DNA of 17,229 nt from JANNRW01 sp031401815 (GTDB lineage Bacteria; Desulfobacterota; Desulfuromonadia; Geobacterales; DSM-12255). A model generated the notes under the pieces. The model saw only the letters and a list, made by a program, of their open reading frames with translations, searched no databases and had not been told where the DNA came from. Positions 6,459-15,151 of this stretch are shown piece by piece. Both the position numbers and the translations under genes were made by a program. Numbering within the stretch: position 1 is the stretch's first letter; each line of letters opens with the position of its first letter. The stretch lies in contig JANNRW010000425.1 in assembly GCA_031401815.1 (NCBI GenBank), forward strand, positions 1 through 17,229, read 5' to 3'.

Positions 6459-8108
6459 TCATTTTCCACCTGCCGGAAACAGAAGTCTGAAACAGGCACC
6501 TCCGCAGCTGCTCTTTTCAACCGTAATTCTTCCACCATGGGCATCAATTATTCTGTATACCAGTGCCAGACCAAGTCCGGTACCGTTCTGTTTTGTAGTA
6601 AAGAACGGTTCGAATATGACTCTCATGCTGGTCTCGGATATTCCGCAACCACTGTCTGCTATCACAATCTCCAGCCCGGGACTGCTCTCTCTTGTTCTGC
6701 CTTCATCAGTAATTACCCTGTTGCTTGTCAAGGTAACAACCCCGCCTTCAGGCATTGCCTCAACGGAATTCAGAAGAAGGTTCCAGACAACCTGTCGGAG
6801 CTGATCATGATCTGCCAGGATATCAACTGATGCGTCAATGTCGTTGTCAATCGTAACTGCGGAAAACCTTTCATTACACATGAGCATCTGAGCAACATCC
6901 GAGACAAGCATTTTAAGCGGAAACAGGCTTTTTGCAGGGGGTGAAGGGCGTGCATACTGTAAAAACTCGGTAACCAGTTTTTCGAGACGGGATGTTTCCC
7001 TCATGACAATATCAAGAAGCTTGCGGTCATCTCCTGGGATGGAACCTGATTGGGCAATAAGTTGCACAGAACCACTTATGGACGCAAGTGGATTACGCAC
7101 TTCATGGGCAATCCTCGCCGACAGCTCCCCTATGGCTGCCAACCGGTCAGCCTTTATCAGATTGAGTTCCATCTCCCTGAGCATGGTATGATCCTGAAGA
7201 TCGATAATGGCGCCAACATGATGCCCCTCCCTGTCTTTCAGGGGGACTGTTTTTATACCGAGTATTTTTCGCCCGGTTTTTTCCGATTCGAAAACAGTAT
7301 CTCTCCGCAGCTCACCTCTTATATTCTCGTCCGGCAGCTCTATACCCTGAATAATATCAGAAAGGGGCATGTCATAAGCATCCTGAGGGGTGATCCCGGT
7401 AAGTTCAGCAGCATATCTGTTGAATACGCGGATCTTACCGTCACTGTTTACTGTCACAAGACCACTGTCAATAGAGGATACTATCATACTGTTAAGCTGT
7501 TCGAGTTCGTCATAATCTATGACTTTTTCTTGAAGAGCTGTCTCACTCCTGCGGGCACGCTCTGCAAGATATCCTGTAAGAAGCGCAGTAAGAAAGAAAG
7601 CCAGCAGATTTGTAAATATCGTTGAAATAATCTGGTTCGGACTGAAGAAAAAATCGGGCAGGGGGAAAAGTCCGAAATGCGCGAGTTTACCAAAGTAGTG
7701 AAAGTCGAGTATGGCACCGTAGATAATTCCGCACAGAGCTGCGGTATAAAAGGCATCGCGGCGGGCAAGGAGAAAACTTGCATTGATAATGGCCAGATTA
7801 TAAAAGAATGCGTAGGTGGAAGTTATTCCGCCTGTCACTATTACAAGAGCTGATACGAACAGAATCTCCCAGATGATCTGGGCATATGCTATAACAGAAA
7901 CTATACGGGTAGATAAGTGAAGGGAGATGAGGGAGAGGATGGAAAAACAGTAGGTGACAATAATAAGACGAATTACAGCTCTCGGTATTTCGTCCGGAGA
8001 AAAATCATACTCACTGAAATTAAAGTAGGCCAGGGATGCAAGAAAAAGTGAAACTACAACCAGTCTGACAAAAATAAGCCAGATCAGTTTTTTTTTCTCA
8101 TCCACCAT
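6459..8108 (-). CDS. pilS: Membrane sensor histidine kinase PilS
   Basis: The 549-residue protein has about six hydrophobic segments in residues 8-185, matching the six-helix membrane sensor of PilS. A PAS domain (about 205-310) follows, then a dimerisation and phosphotransfer domain with His335 in ARIAHEVRNPLASI. The ATPase domain has N box NLLLNSVEAMPEGG (Asn447), G1 box DSGCGI (485-490), F box FEPFFTTK (499-506) and G2 box GTGLGLA (509-515). It should phosphorylate PilR at Asp53. In Pseudomonas the PilS membrane domain senses the pilin pool; whether that holds here is inference. The start ATG 8108 has only a weak ribosome site. Unusually for a kinase-regulator pair, 177 bases with palindromic repeats separate it from pilR, and 212 bases separate it from pilC. 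Confidence 0.93.
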   Translation of the reverse strand: MVDEKKKLIWLIFVRLVVVSLFLASLAYFNFSEYDFSPDEIPRAVIRLIIVTYCFSILSLISLHLSTRIVSVIAYAQIIWEILFVSALVIVTGGITSTYAFFYNLAIINASFLLARRDAFYTAALCGIIYGAILDFHYFGKLAHFGLFPLPDFFFSPNQIISTIFTNLLAFFLTALLTGYLAERARRSETALQEKVIDYDELEQLNSMIVSSIDSGLVTVNSDGKIRVFNRYAAELTGITPQDAYDMPLSDIIQGIELPDENIRGELRRDTVFESEKTGRKILGIKTVPLKDREGHHVGAIIDLQDHTMLREMELNLIKADRLAAIGELSARIAHEVRNPLASISGSVQLIAQSGSIPGDDRKLLDIVMRETSRLEKLVTEFLQYARPSPPAKSLFPLKMLVSDVAQMLMCNERFSAVTIDNDIDASVDILADHDQLRQVVWNLLLNSVEAMPEGGVVTLTSNRVITDEGRTRESSPGLEIVIADSGCGISETSMRVIFEPFFTTKQNGTGLGLALVYRIIDAHGGRITVEKSSCGGACFRLLFPAGGK

Positions 8109-8224
8109 TTTGTTACTCGCAGACTCTCAGGATATTGCAGATCAAAAAAAAGATTCAGAGGGGTTTGATACGAAACATGTTACATGGAACCAGTATTCCG
8201 TTTCATAAATATCGTTACATTTAT

Positions 8225-8296
8225 CCGTTCGGCCTGAGCTTGTCGAAGGCGATTAGTTGCAGTCAGATAACGGTTCGACAGGCTCACCGCGAACGG
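8225..8296. repeat. Second copy of the palindromic repeat pair, between pilC and pilS
   Basis: CTGAGCTTGTCGAAG at 8234-8248 repeats the core seen at 6418-6432 exactly. A partner in the opposite orientation, TTCGACAGGCTC at 8274-8285, matches GAGCTTGTCGAA with one mismatch. The outer ends CCGTTCG (8225-8231) and CGAACGG (8290-8296) are also complementary, so the whole unit can fold into one long hairpin. It occupies the middle of the 212-base pilC-pilS gap (8109-8320). The rest of that gap shows a CATGTTACATG inverted repeat at 8176-8186 and a run of T residues on the minus strand close to pilS, but no gene and no promoter that I would call. Confidence 0.78.
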
Positions 8297-8320
8297 TAAA
8301 GGTTTTAACGAAACGTTCAA

Positions 8321-9532
8321 CTAGCCGCCAACAGCCCCTGCCAGCTTGAATATCGGCAGATACATGGCAACAACCAGACCCCCGACAGTCACCCCCAGGA
8401 AAACCATAAGGAGCGGTTCCATCATGGCTGTCAGGTTTCCGACAGCATCATCCACCTCATCATCATAGAAGTCGGCTATCTTGTTAAGCATGGCGTCCAT
8501 TGCACCGGTTGCCTCACCGACCGAGATCATCTGAACAACCATGTTCGGAAACACGCCGCTCTCGCCCAGAGGTTCCGCCATGGTCTTCCCTTCAGAGATA
8601 GCCTGCCTGACCTTGTAGATCGCTTCTTCAACAATCTTGTTCCCTGCAGTTTTGGCTACAATGTCAAGGCCGTCCATTATCGGTACACCGCTGCTCATCA
8701 TGGTGCCAAGTGTTCTGGTAAACTTTGCTACTGACACCTTTCTGATAAGGACACCGATTACCGGGAGCTTCAGAAAAAATCTGTCCATCAACTTGCGGCC
8801 GCCTGGGGTTGCATAGTACTTGCCAATGGCCATCTTGATGCCATAACAGGCACCGATAATAACAAGGATGTATCGCTGAAGAAAGTTGCTCAGCCCGATT
8901 ACAATCTGTGTGGGCATCGGCAGGGTGCCGCCGAAATCAGCAAACATCTTGGCAAAGGTAGGGATGACGAAAACAAGAATGACCCCGATAACAACAATTG
9001 CTATGGAGATAATGGTCACTGGATAGACCATGGCCCCCTTCACCTGCTTCTTCAGCTTCATCGCCTTTTCGATATAGGCGGCAAGCCGATTGAGGATTGT
9101 ATCGAGAATACCGCCGATCTCTCCGGCTGCAATAAGATTTACATAAAGATGATCAAAGATTTTCGGATGTTTTCCAAGTGCGTCGGCAAACGTTGAACCG
9201 CTCTCAACCGACTCCTTGATGCTGTAAAGAGAGGATTTGAAAAATTTGTTCTCCTGCTGACCGGCAAGAATGTCAAGGCACTGAACCAAGGGGAGTCCGG
9301 AATCTATCATGGTCGCGAACTGTCGGGTAAAAACAACCAGATCCTTGGTATCAACACTCCCGCCACCACCGAAACCGGGGATCTTGAACCCTGCCTTTTC
9401 ACCCTTTATTGAAATACTGCTAAAGCCGTACTTCTTGAGCTGAGACTCAACCATTGCCTCACTGGTTGCTTCCATTACCCCTTTCTGCTGGGCACCGGCC
9501 TTGGTTCTCGCTTCCCATGTAAATTTAGGCAT
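8321..9532 (-). CDS. pilC: Type IV pilus inner-membrane platform protein PilC
   Basis: The 403-residue protein has two repeated GspF domains. The first (about 68-190) contains LVVFTRQFATMIDSGLPLVQ, the second (about 270-395) VAKFTRTLGTMMSSGVPIMD. Each is followed by a membrane region: VTIISIAIVVIGVILVFVIP, a middle segment near 215-235, and PLLMVFLGVTVGGLVVAMYL near the C-terminus. Length and layout are normal for PilC, the polytopic protein that couples the PilB and PilT motors to pilin insertion and removal. The start ATG 9532 has GGAG eight bases upstream, 38 bases after pilT. It ends the pilBTC transcription block; a repeat-containing gap follows. Confidence 0.95.
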   Translation of the reverse strand: MPKFTWEARTKAGAQQKGVMEATSEAMVESQLKKYGFSSISIKGEKAGFKIPGFGGGGSVDTKDLVVFTRQFATMIDSGLPLVQCLDILAGQQENKFFKSSLYSIKESVESGSTFADALGKHPKIFDHLYVNLIAAGEIGGILDTILNRLAAYIEKAMKLKKQVKGAMVYPVTIISIAIVVIGVILVFVIPTFAKMFADFGGTLPMPTQIVIGLSNFLQRYILVIIGACYGIKMAIGKYYATPGGRKLMDRFFLKLPVIGVLIRKVSVAKFTRTLGTMMSSGVPIMDGLDIVAKTAGNKIVEEAIYKVRQAISEGKTMAEPLGESGVFPNMVVQMISVGEATGAMDAMLNKIADFYDDEVDDAVGNLTAMMEPLLMVFLGVTVGGLVVAMYLPIFKLAGAVGG

Positions 9533-9570
9533 AACTTATGCTCCGAAAAAAGCTTGGGTTTAAACCGGCA

Positions 9571-10671
9571 CTATCGCATCGGACGGCGCTGAGCCCCTGT
9601 CTGGACTGCGGCACCACCTATCATCTGCTTCAACTCTTCAGGGTCAGATGAACGCCCCATTGCATCTTCAAGAGTTATCTGGCGACGGGTATACAGTGTG
9701 TAGAGGCACTGATTCATGGTCAGCATACCATACTTATCCTGGCCAACCTGCATCTGGGAGTAGATCTGATGAACCTTGTCCTCACGTATGAGATTGCGAA
9801 TAGCAGGATTTGGCACCATTACTTCAAGTGCCAGAGCACGTCCGGAGCCACCCATTTTCGGGATCAGCATCTGGGACATAACCCCTTCAAGTACAAATGA
9901 GAGCTGGGTTCGCACCTGGGTCTGCTGGTACGGGGGAAAAACATCTATAATCCGGTTGATAGTCTGTACGCAGGAGTTTGTATGAAGTGTGGCCAGACAC
10001 AAGTGACCAGTCTCGGCTAGTGTCAGCGCAGCCTCGATGGTCTCAAGATCCCTCAACTCGCCAACCAGAATAACATCAGGATCCTGTCGAAGAATAAATT
10101 TCAGGGCGTCCTTGAAAGATTTGGTATCTGCGCCCACCTCGCGCTGATTGACCAGGCACCCCTTGTGAGGATGCAGATACTCTATCGGATCTTCAACAGT
10201 AATAATATGCTTGTGCTGTTCAGTGTTGATCTTGTCGATCATTGAAGCAAGCGTTGTTGACTTTCCACTACCGGTTGGCCCGGTTACAAGTATAAGCCCT
10301 CGTGACTTTTCGCAGAGTTCCTTAATTACCGGAGGCAGTCCAAGCTCTTCGAAAGTCAGGATCTTGTAGGGGATAACCCGGAAGACACCTGCCACAGCAC
10401 CACGCTGTATGAATATATTTCCACGGAAACGTGACAACCCCTTAACACCGAAAGAAAGATCCAGCTCATTCTCTTCCTCGAATTTGTGCTTCTGGGCTTC
10501 AGTAAGAACGCTGTAGCAGAGTTGCTTGGTTTCAACCGGAGACATCGGAGGGAGATTTGTAGGGGTAAGATCACCGTCAATTCTGAGTTGTGGTGGAGAA
10601 TTGGTGGTTATATGGAGATCCGAACCGTTTCGCTCGACAAGTTCTTTTAGAAGCTGATGTAGATTTATCAT
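9571..10671 (-). CDS. pilT: Type IV pilus retraction ATPase PilT
   Basis: The 366-residue hexameric motor ATPase has the N-terminal PAS-like domain marks SDLHITTNSPPQLRIDG (about 17-33), Walker A GPTGSGKS (131-138), an Asp box around VEDPIEYLH, Walker B ILVGELRD (201-208) and His box ATLHTNS (227-233). The C-terminal AIRNLIRE motif at 290-297 is what marks PilT and is known to be needed for retraction. The protein depolymerises the pilus at the inner membrane. The start ATG 10671 lies nine bases after the pilB stop, with AGGA upstream. G. sulfurreducens has several pilT paralogues; the one in this position is called pilT4 there. Residues look complete, so retraction should be functional. Confidence 0.95.
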   Translation of the reverse strand: MINLHQLLKELVERNGSDLHITTNSPPQLRIDGDLTPTNLPPMSPVETKQLCYSVLTEAQKHKFEEENELDLSFGVKGLSRFRGNIFIQRGAVAGVFRVIPYKILTFEELGLPPVIKELCEKSRGLILVTGPTGSGKSTTLASMIDKINTEQHKHIITVEDPIEYLHPHKGCLVNQREVGADTKSFKDALKFILRQDPDVILVGELRDLETIEAALTLAETGHLCLATLHTNSCVQTINRIIDVFPPYQQTQVRTQLSFVLEGVMSQMLIPKMGGSGRALALEVMVPNPAIRNLIREDKVHQIYSQMQVGQDKYGMLTMNQCLYTLYTRRQITLEDAMGRSSDPEELKQMIGGAAVQTGAQRRPMR

Positions 10672-10680
10672 ATAGTTATC

Positions 10681-12387
10681 CTAATCATCTGAAACTGTTA
10701 CCCGCAGAACTTCTTCAAGTGACGTTACACCTTCCTTCAACTTTGTCAAGCCGGATTGCCTCATGGTCTTGATTCCCAGACGCATTGATTCGCGCTTTAT
10801 CTCTGCGGTATTTGCGCCGTTAAGTATCAGTTCGCGAATGGGCTCAAGCATCGGCAGTACCTGATAAAAACCTACCCGCCCCTTGTAACCTGTCCCATTA
10901 CACTTGGGGCAACCAGCCCCCTTGTAACAGACAAAATCAATTGCTTCCGCAGGTGTAACACCTGCGGTAATAAGAGCTTTTTCCGGTATAGGCTCAACCT
11001 CCTTGCACTCTGTACATACACGTCGTGCAAGTCGCTGGGCAGTAATGAGATTGACGGCAGAGGCGACCAGAAAGGGCTCTATACCCATATTGAGAAGACG
11101 GTTGATGGTTGATGGGGCATCATTGGTATGCAGGGTAGAGAGCACCAGGTGGCCGGTGAGCGCTGCCTTTACTCCGATCTCAGCTGTTTCAAAATCCCGA
11201 ATCTCGCCAATCATTATTATGTCGGGATCCTGACGAAGAAAAGAGCGCAAGGCCGCGGCAAAGTTAAGACCGATATCCTCGTGCATCTGCACCTGGTTGA
11301 TACCTGCAAAGTTGAACTCGACCGGATCTTCAGCTGTAGAGATATTTTCGGTCGTCTTGTTTAGCTCAGATAGCGCCGAATAGAGTGATACTGTCTTGCC
11401 GCTACCTGTCGGGCCGGTCACCAGGCACATGCCGAAAGGTTTGTGAATTTCGTGCTGGAATCTTTCAAGCGCTTCAGGTTCATATCCGAGCTTGGTCATG
11501 TCAAGCTGAAGATTCGATTTGTCCAGAAGCCGCATGACTATTTTTTCGCCAAAGAGTGTCGGCAGCACCGAAACCCGATAATCCATATCCTTTCCGCCAC
11601 CCAGCTTGATCTTGATACGTCCATCCTGGGGGAGACGACGTTCGGCAATATCAAGCTCTGCCATAATCTTGATCCGTGACGTGATGGCATTTTTAAGCTT
11701 CAAAGGGGGCTTCATGACCTCGTAGAGGATGCCGTCAATCCTGTAACGTACACGGAATGTCCGCTCATACGGCTCGATATGAATGTCGCTCGCCTTCTTC
11801 TTGATTGCATCAGTAAGAATCAGGTTTACCAGCTTGACAACCGGGGCATCTTCTGTGGCTCGTTCAAGAGAGGAGACATCCACATCATCATCTTCACCAA
11901 CAACCTCGAAATCCTCCATCTCCAGATCGCCCATGACATCGGCAAGAGAGGCAGACTGATCGTAAAACTTGTCAATGGCGGCCTTCAGTGCAGCTTCGGA
12001 GGCGACCACAACTTCAACGTTGTAGCCTGTCATGAACTTGATATCGTCAATAGCAAAGATATTTGAAGGGTCGCTCATGGCGACAATGAGAGTAGAACCG
12101 GCACGGTTGACAGGGATGATCTGATACTTCTGGGCAATCTCGGAAGGGATGATCTTTATGACCGCAGCATCAACTTCAAGCTCGGAAAGATTGATTGACG
12201 GAACACCGTACTGCTTCGAGAGGAAAGAGGTGAGATCCTGTTCGGAAATATAGCCGTTCTTGATAAGAATTGTTCCAAGTCTCAGTTGACCTGAAGACTC
12301 TTTCTGCTCCTCCAGAGACCTTGTCAAATGCTCTCTGGTAATCAGATTATTTGCAACCAGGAGCTCTCCCAGTCGACTCATCTGCAT
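10681..12387 (-). CDS. pilB: Type IV pilus extension ATPase PilB
   Basis: The 568-residue protein has an N-terminal GspE/MshE N-domain (about 1-145), an acidic linker (EVVGEDDDVDV) and the N2 and C-terminal ATPase domains. Key motifs are Walker A GPTGSGKT (325-332), Asp box AEDPVEFNFAGINQVQ, Walker B IIMIGEIRD (390-398) and His box STLHTND (417-423). It also has the zinc-binding tetracysteine Cys458, Cys461, Cys493 and Cys496, typical of PilB/GspE and absent from PilT. It powers pilin polymerisation. Two in-frame ATGs (12387 and 12381) follow GGAGG at 12396-12392 with gaps of 4 and 10 bases, so the start could be two codons later. It is the first gene of the pil block and has its own promoter just upstream. 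Confidence 0.95.
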   Translation of the reverse strand: MQMSRLGELLVANNLITREHLTRSLEEQKESSGQLRLGTILIKNGYISEQDLTSFLSKQYGVPSINLSELEVDAAVIKIIPSEIAQKYQIIPVNRAGSTLIVAMSDPSNIFAIDDIKFMTGYNVEVVVASEAALKAAIDKFYDQSASLADVMGDLEMEDFEVVGEDDDVDVSSLERATEDAPVVKLVNLILTDAIKKKASDIHIEPYERTFRVRYRIDGILYEVMKPPLKLKNAITSRIKIMAELDIAERRLPQDGRIKIKLGGGKDMDYRVSVLPTLFGEKIVMRLLDKSNLQLDMTKLGYEPEALERFQHEIHKPFGMCLVTGPTGSGKTVSLYSALSELNKTTENISTAEDPVEFNFAGINQVQMHEDIGLNFAAALRSFLRQDPDIIMIGEIRDFETAEIGVKAALTGHLVLSTLHTNDAPSTINRLLNMGIEPFLVASAVNLITAQRLARRVCTECKEVEPIPEKALITAGVTPAEAIDFVCYKGAGCPKCNGTGYKGRVGFYQVLPMLEPIRELILNGANTAEIKRESMRLGIKTMRQSGLTKLKEGVTSLEEVLRVTVSDD

Positions 12388-12438
12388 ACAACCTCCACCT
12401 TGAATCCGATAACCGGCAAATACTGAATAGAAATTATG

Positions 12439-12467
12439 ATATTAGTTCGCCGGGGAAGGTGTGTCAA
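12439..12467 (-). promoter_or_regulatory. Predicted sigma-70-type promoter of pilB
   Basis: On the minus strand TTGACA (12467-12462) is followed after 17 bases by TAATAT (12444-12439). The -35 box matches consensus fully. The -10 box matches four of six positions, including the key first T, second A and last T. Transcription would start near 12432 and give a leader of about 45 bases ending in GGAGG before pilB. I saw no -24/-12 sigma-54 element in this gap. The gap 12388-12520 shows no convincing terminator for the upstream RNase R gene. Confidence 0.7.
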
Positions 12468-12520
12468 GCTTTTGAGTGGAAACAGAGGGTGTTTGACAAG
12501 AAAAGAGCACTCTAAACCGG

Positions 12521-14656
12521 TCAACGTCGCCGACCCCCCTTTTTACCCTTTTTTGAATGTCCCTCAGCAGGTTTTGCCGATTTGGCAGCAGCTTTCCATC
12601 CGGGAGGCTTTTTCCCCTTGACAGGCCGGTGAACGTACCTATCCTGCCCCCCCTCAAAGGGGCTCGTTACTCCTGCCAGGGTAAATTCAATCTGGCGACG
12701 TTCCGGGCTCACCGATGCAACAACGACGCGGATGCGATCACCGATGCGATAGCGAACTCCGCTGCTCTCCCCAACCAGCGTATGCTCCGCTTCGATAAAC
12801 CGGTAAAGATCATGAGGCAAGGTGGAGATATGCAGCATCCCCTCGACAAAAATCTCTTCCAGCTCAACAAACAGGCCAAAAGCAGTGACCCCGTCGATAA
12901 ACCCGTCGTACTCCGCTCCGAGCTTGTCAGCCATAAACTGGACTTTTTTCAGTTCAAGAAGATCACGCTCTGCCTCCATTGCTCTCCGTTCAGATCTGCT
13001 GGTCTCTTCTCCAATCTCTTGAAGTTTGTCCGGATAACCTGGAAATGCCCCCCCGCGCAGGCGACCTCTTCTGCCATCGGCACTCTGCTGCATGGTCCAC
13101 TTGAGGATACGGTGCACGACAAGATCAGGATAACGGCGAATCGGCGAGGTAAAGTGCGTATAACAGTTGGAGGCAAGACCGAAATGACCGGGGTTCTCCA
13201 TGGCATAGCGTGCCTGCTTCATACTGCGCAGTAGAAGTCGATTCACCAGTCGCTCTTCCGGCTTGCCAGCCGCAGCTGCCAGCAGTTGCTGAATCTCGCT
13301 TGCGCCGATAAGTCCACGCTCCGTGGCTAGTGAATAACCCAAAGGGCCGAGATACTCTCCAAGAGCTTCCAGCTTTGCCTGATCAGGTGGTTCATGGATA
13401 CGATGCAGAGAAGGGAGTTCCCGTGCAGCCAGGTGTGAGGCAACCGCTTCGTTGGCAGCCAGCATGAACTCTTCGATGATCCGGTGAGCAAGAGTCCGTT
13501 CCGAACGTAGAATGGCTGTTGTCTCACCTTGCAAATCAAGAATCATCTCCGGTTCCGGGAGATCGAAATCAATACTCCCCCGAGCGTTCCGCCTGGCAGA
13601 GAGGAGCAGCGCCAGCTCCTTCATCAAAAACAGGTGCGGCACCAGTTCGGGATGTTCCATTTTTGCTTCCGGGTCGTCCTGCTCAACAACCCGGCTGACA
13701 AAAGTATAGGTGAGACGCGCACTGCTCCTGATAACGCTGGGATAGAAAAGAGCAGAGAGCAGATCACCTGCCGGGTCAAAAAGCATCTCAGCCGTAACTG
13801 TCAACCGCTCCACTCCCGGATTCAGAGAACAGATGCCGTTTGACAGCTCTTCAGGCAACATGGGAATACAGCGGTCGGGGAAATAGACTGAAGTGCCGCG
13901 AAGATATGCTTCCTTGTCGAGCGCGGTTCCGGGGCAAACATAGTGAGATACGTCAGCGATTGAAACCCTGAGGCAGATATTGGCTCCTGCCCGCTGCACA
14001 TTAACTGCGTCGTCAAAATCCCTGGCTGTCTCCCCGTCAATAGTAACGGTAATCATGCCACGCAGATCGGTTCGACCGGCAAGGTCAGCTTCTACAGGGC
14101 TTTTCGGGAGAGAGCGGGCTAAAGCCAGCACCCCGGGAGGAAATTCATACGGGAGTTCGAAACGCCGTATAACGCTCAGCACCTCCACTTCAGGCTCATC
14201 CGGAAAACCAAGTATCTCCCTGATCCTGCCGACAGGGGGTCGCCGGTCATCCGGGTAAGCAGTCAGCTCGGCAACCACTACCTGCCCCGTCTTTGCCCCG
14301 GCAGTAGCATTGGCAGGGATAAGCACTTCGCGCATACGCTGCTCGTCCGGGATAACCGCCCCGTCCCGTCCCTTTTGGCTAAAACGGCCAACAACCCGCA
14401 CCACCCTCTTTTCAATGGTTTTGGAGATCCGCCCCTCCCGCTTCCCCCCGCCTGCACCCCTCTCCAGTTCAACCTGAACACGGTCTCCATGAAGATTACT
14501 ACGCAGATATCGAGCAGGGATGAAAACATCACTCCCCCCCGTGTCAGGAGCAACAAAACCGTATCCATCGCGATGGACTGACAGAGTTCCGGTGACCGGC
14601 TGGGCACCATTAACTGAGCTCTTTGGTTCCCTTCTTTTTTTATGATATCCGGCCAT
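12521..14656 (-). CDS. rnr: Ribonuclease R
   Basis: This 711-residue RNB-family 3'-5' exoribonuclease degrades structured RNA. It has N-terminal cold-shock/OB domains (GTLSVHRDGYGFVAPD near 23-38; DVFIPARYL) and the RNB catalytic domain. The magnesium-binding motif TIDGETARDFDDA keeps all four Asp residues (207, 213, 215, 216). Further marks are the YFPDRCIPMLPEELS block and the RYPDLVVHR segment. A C-terminal S1 domain (GFIDGVTAFGLFVELEE) and a Lys/Arg-rich tail ending KKGKKGGRRR, which is common in RNase R, complete it. I chose ATG 14656, which overlaps the upstream stop as TAATG and has AGGCAGG nearby; the frame is open for 35 more codons upstream, but those lie inside the previous gene. 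It is probably the last gene of the peptide-permease operon. Confidence 0.95.
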   Translation of the reverse strand: MAGYHKKRREPKSSVNGAQPVTGTLSVHRDGYGFVAPDTGGSDVFIPARYLRSNLHGDRVQVELERGAGGGKREGRISKTIEKRVVRVVGRFSQKGRDGAVIPDEQRMREVLIPANATAGAKTGQVVVAELTAYPDDRRPPVGRIREILGFPDEPEVEVLSVIRRFELPYEFPPGVLALARSLPKSPVEADLAGRTDLRGMITVTIDGETARDFDDAVNVQRAGANICLRVSIADVSHYVCPGTALDKEAYLRGTSVYFPDRCIPMLPEELSNGICSLNPGVERLTVTAEMLFDPAGDLLSALFYPSVIRSSARLTYTFVSRVVEQDDPEAKMEHPELVPHLFLMKELALLLSARRNARGSIDFDLPEPEMILDLQGETTAILRSERTLAHRIIEEFMLAANEAVASHLAARELPSLHRIHEPPDQAKLEALGEYLGPLGYSLATERGLIGASEIQQLLAAAAGKPEERLVNRLLLRSMKQARYAMENPGHFGLASNCYTHFTSPIRRYPDLVVHRILKWTMQQSADGRRGRLRGGAFPGYPDKLQEIGEETSRSERRAMEAERDLLELKKVQFMADKLGAEYDGFIDGVTAFGLFVELEEIFVEGMLHISTLPHDLYRFIEAEHTLVGESSGVRYRIGDRIRVVVASVSPERRQIEFTLAGVTSPFEGGQDRYVHRPVKGKKPPGWKAAAKSAKPAEGHSKKGKKGGRRR

Positions 14657-15138
14657 TACACCTGCCTGAGTGAAATCTCTTTTTCCCACGCGTAATATCC
14701 ATCTCCCCGAATCTCCCAGAAAGAGACTATTCTCGCCGAGTAATAGCCGATATCCGAACAATCCTTTTCAACCTCCTCCATAAAGTCAGCACCTACAGCA
14801 GAGTGACTGAAAAGAAACCTGTAAAACTCCCTGATTCCGTTTAAATGCATGGCAAGCTCTTCAGCCTGGGGCTCCAGTGTGTTGACAATATACCAGTTAC
14901 CTGCAAACTTCCGGATAACACCCGGCGCTGCGTCAAGAAGGTTCATCTGCCTTGCGCCGACAACAAAATCACGTACAAAGAAATCAGCGCTGTTGGCAAG
15001 GAGTGTTGCATCCTGCTCGCTCAAACCTGCACCCAGACGATCCTGATAAAAAGAGATAAGGAGTTCTCGACAGAGCCCGTCAACCCGCAGCTCGTCCTCA
15101 AGTGTCACAACATTGAAATCTGTTTTTACAAGCTTCAT
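14656..15138 (-). CDS. Unrecognised 160-residue protein between peptide permease and RNase R
   Basis: I do not recognise this protein. It is soluble, with no signal peptide or membrane segment. It is acidic in the N-terminal half (VTLEDELRVDGLCRELL) and rich in aromatic residues in the C-terminal third (GIREFYRFLFSHS, ISDIGYY-like region, IVSFWEIRGDGYYAWEKE). Cys23 and a later Cys in EKDCSDIGYY are the only cysteines I noted. I chose ATG 15138, with GAGAGGG eight bases upstream and a 13-base gap after the permease stop; an ATG at 15183 would overlap the permease by 32 bases. The stop shares a base with the RNase R start (TAATG), so the two are probably translated together. That coupling hints at an RNA-related or regulatory role, but this is inference from position only. 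Confidence 0.75.
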   Translation of the reverse strand: MKLVKTDFNVVTLEDELRVDGLCRELLISFYQDRLGAGLSEQDATLLANSADFFVRDFVVGARQMNLLDAAPGVIRKFAGNWYIVNTLEPQAEELAMHLNGIREFYRFLFSHSAVGADFMEEVEKDCSDIGYYSARIVSFWEIRGDGYYAWEKEISLRQV

Positions 15139-15151
15139 TTCATTTACCCTC

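Noticed and set aside
6316..6804. A 162-codon plus-strand frame across the pilS-pilR gap
   Set aside because: Its first part is translated palindromic repeat DNA (peptides like LRQAQHE and FALSLSKG), and the rest is antisense of the conserved kinase domain of pilS.
8176..8186. CATGTTACATG inverted repeat upstream of pilS as an operator
   Set aside because: Five-base arms in a 212-base gap can occur by chance and no promoter boxes sit around it; left as a note only.
12499..12512. Terminator of RNase R at the AGAGTGCTCT sequence followed by T residues
   Set aside because: The stem would have four base pairs and a two-base loop, too small for a rho-independent terminator.
12557..13234. A 225-codon plus-strand frame
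   Set aside because: It lies wholly inside the RNase R gene on the other strand, which has full family motifs; no family resemblance in the plus frame.
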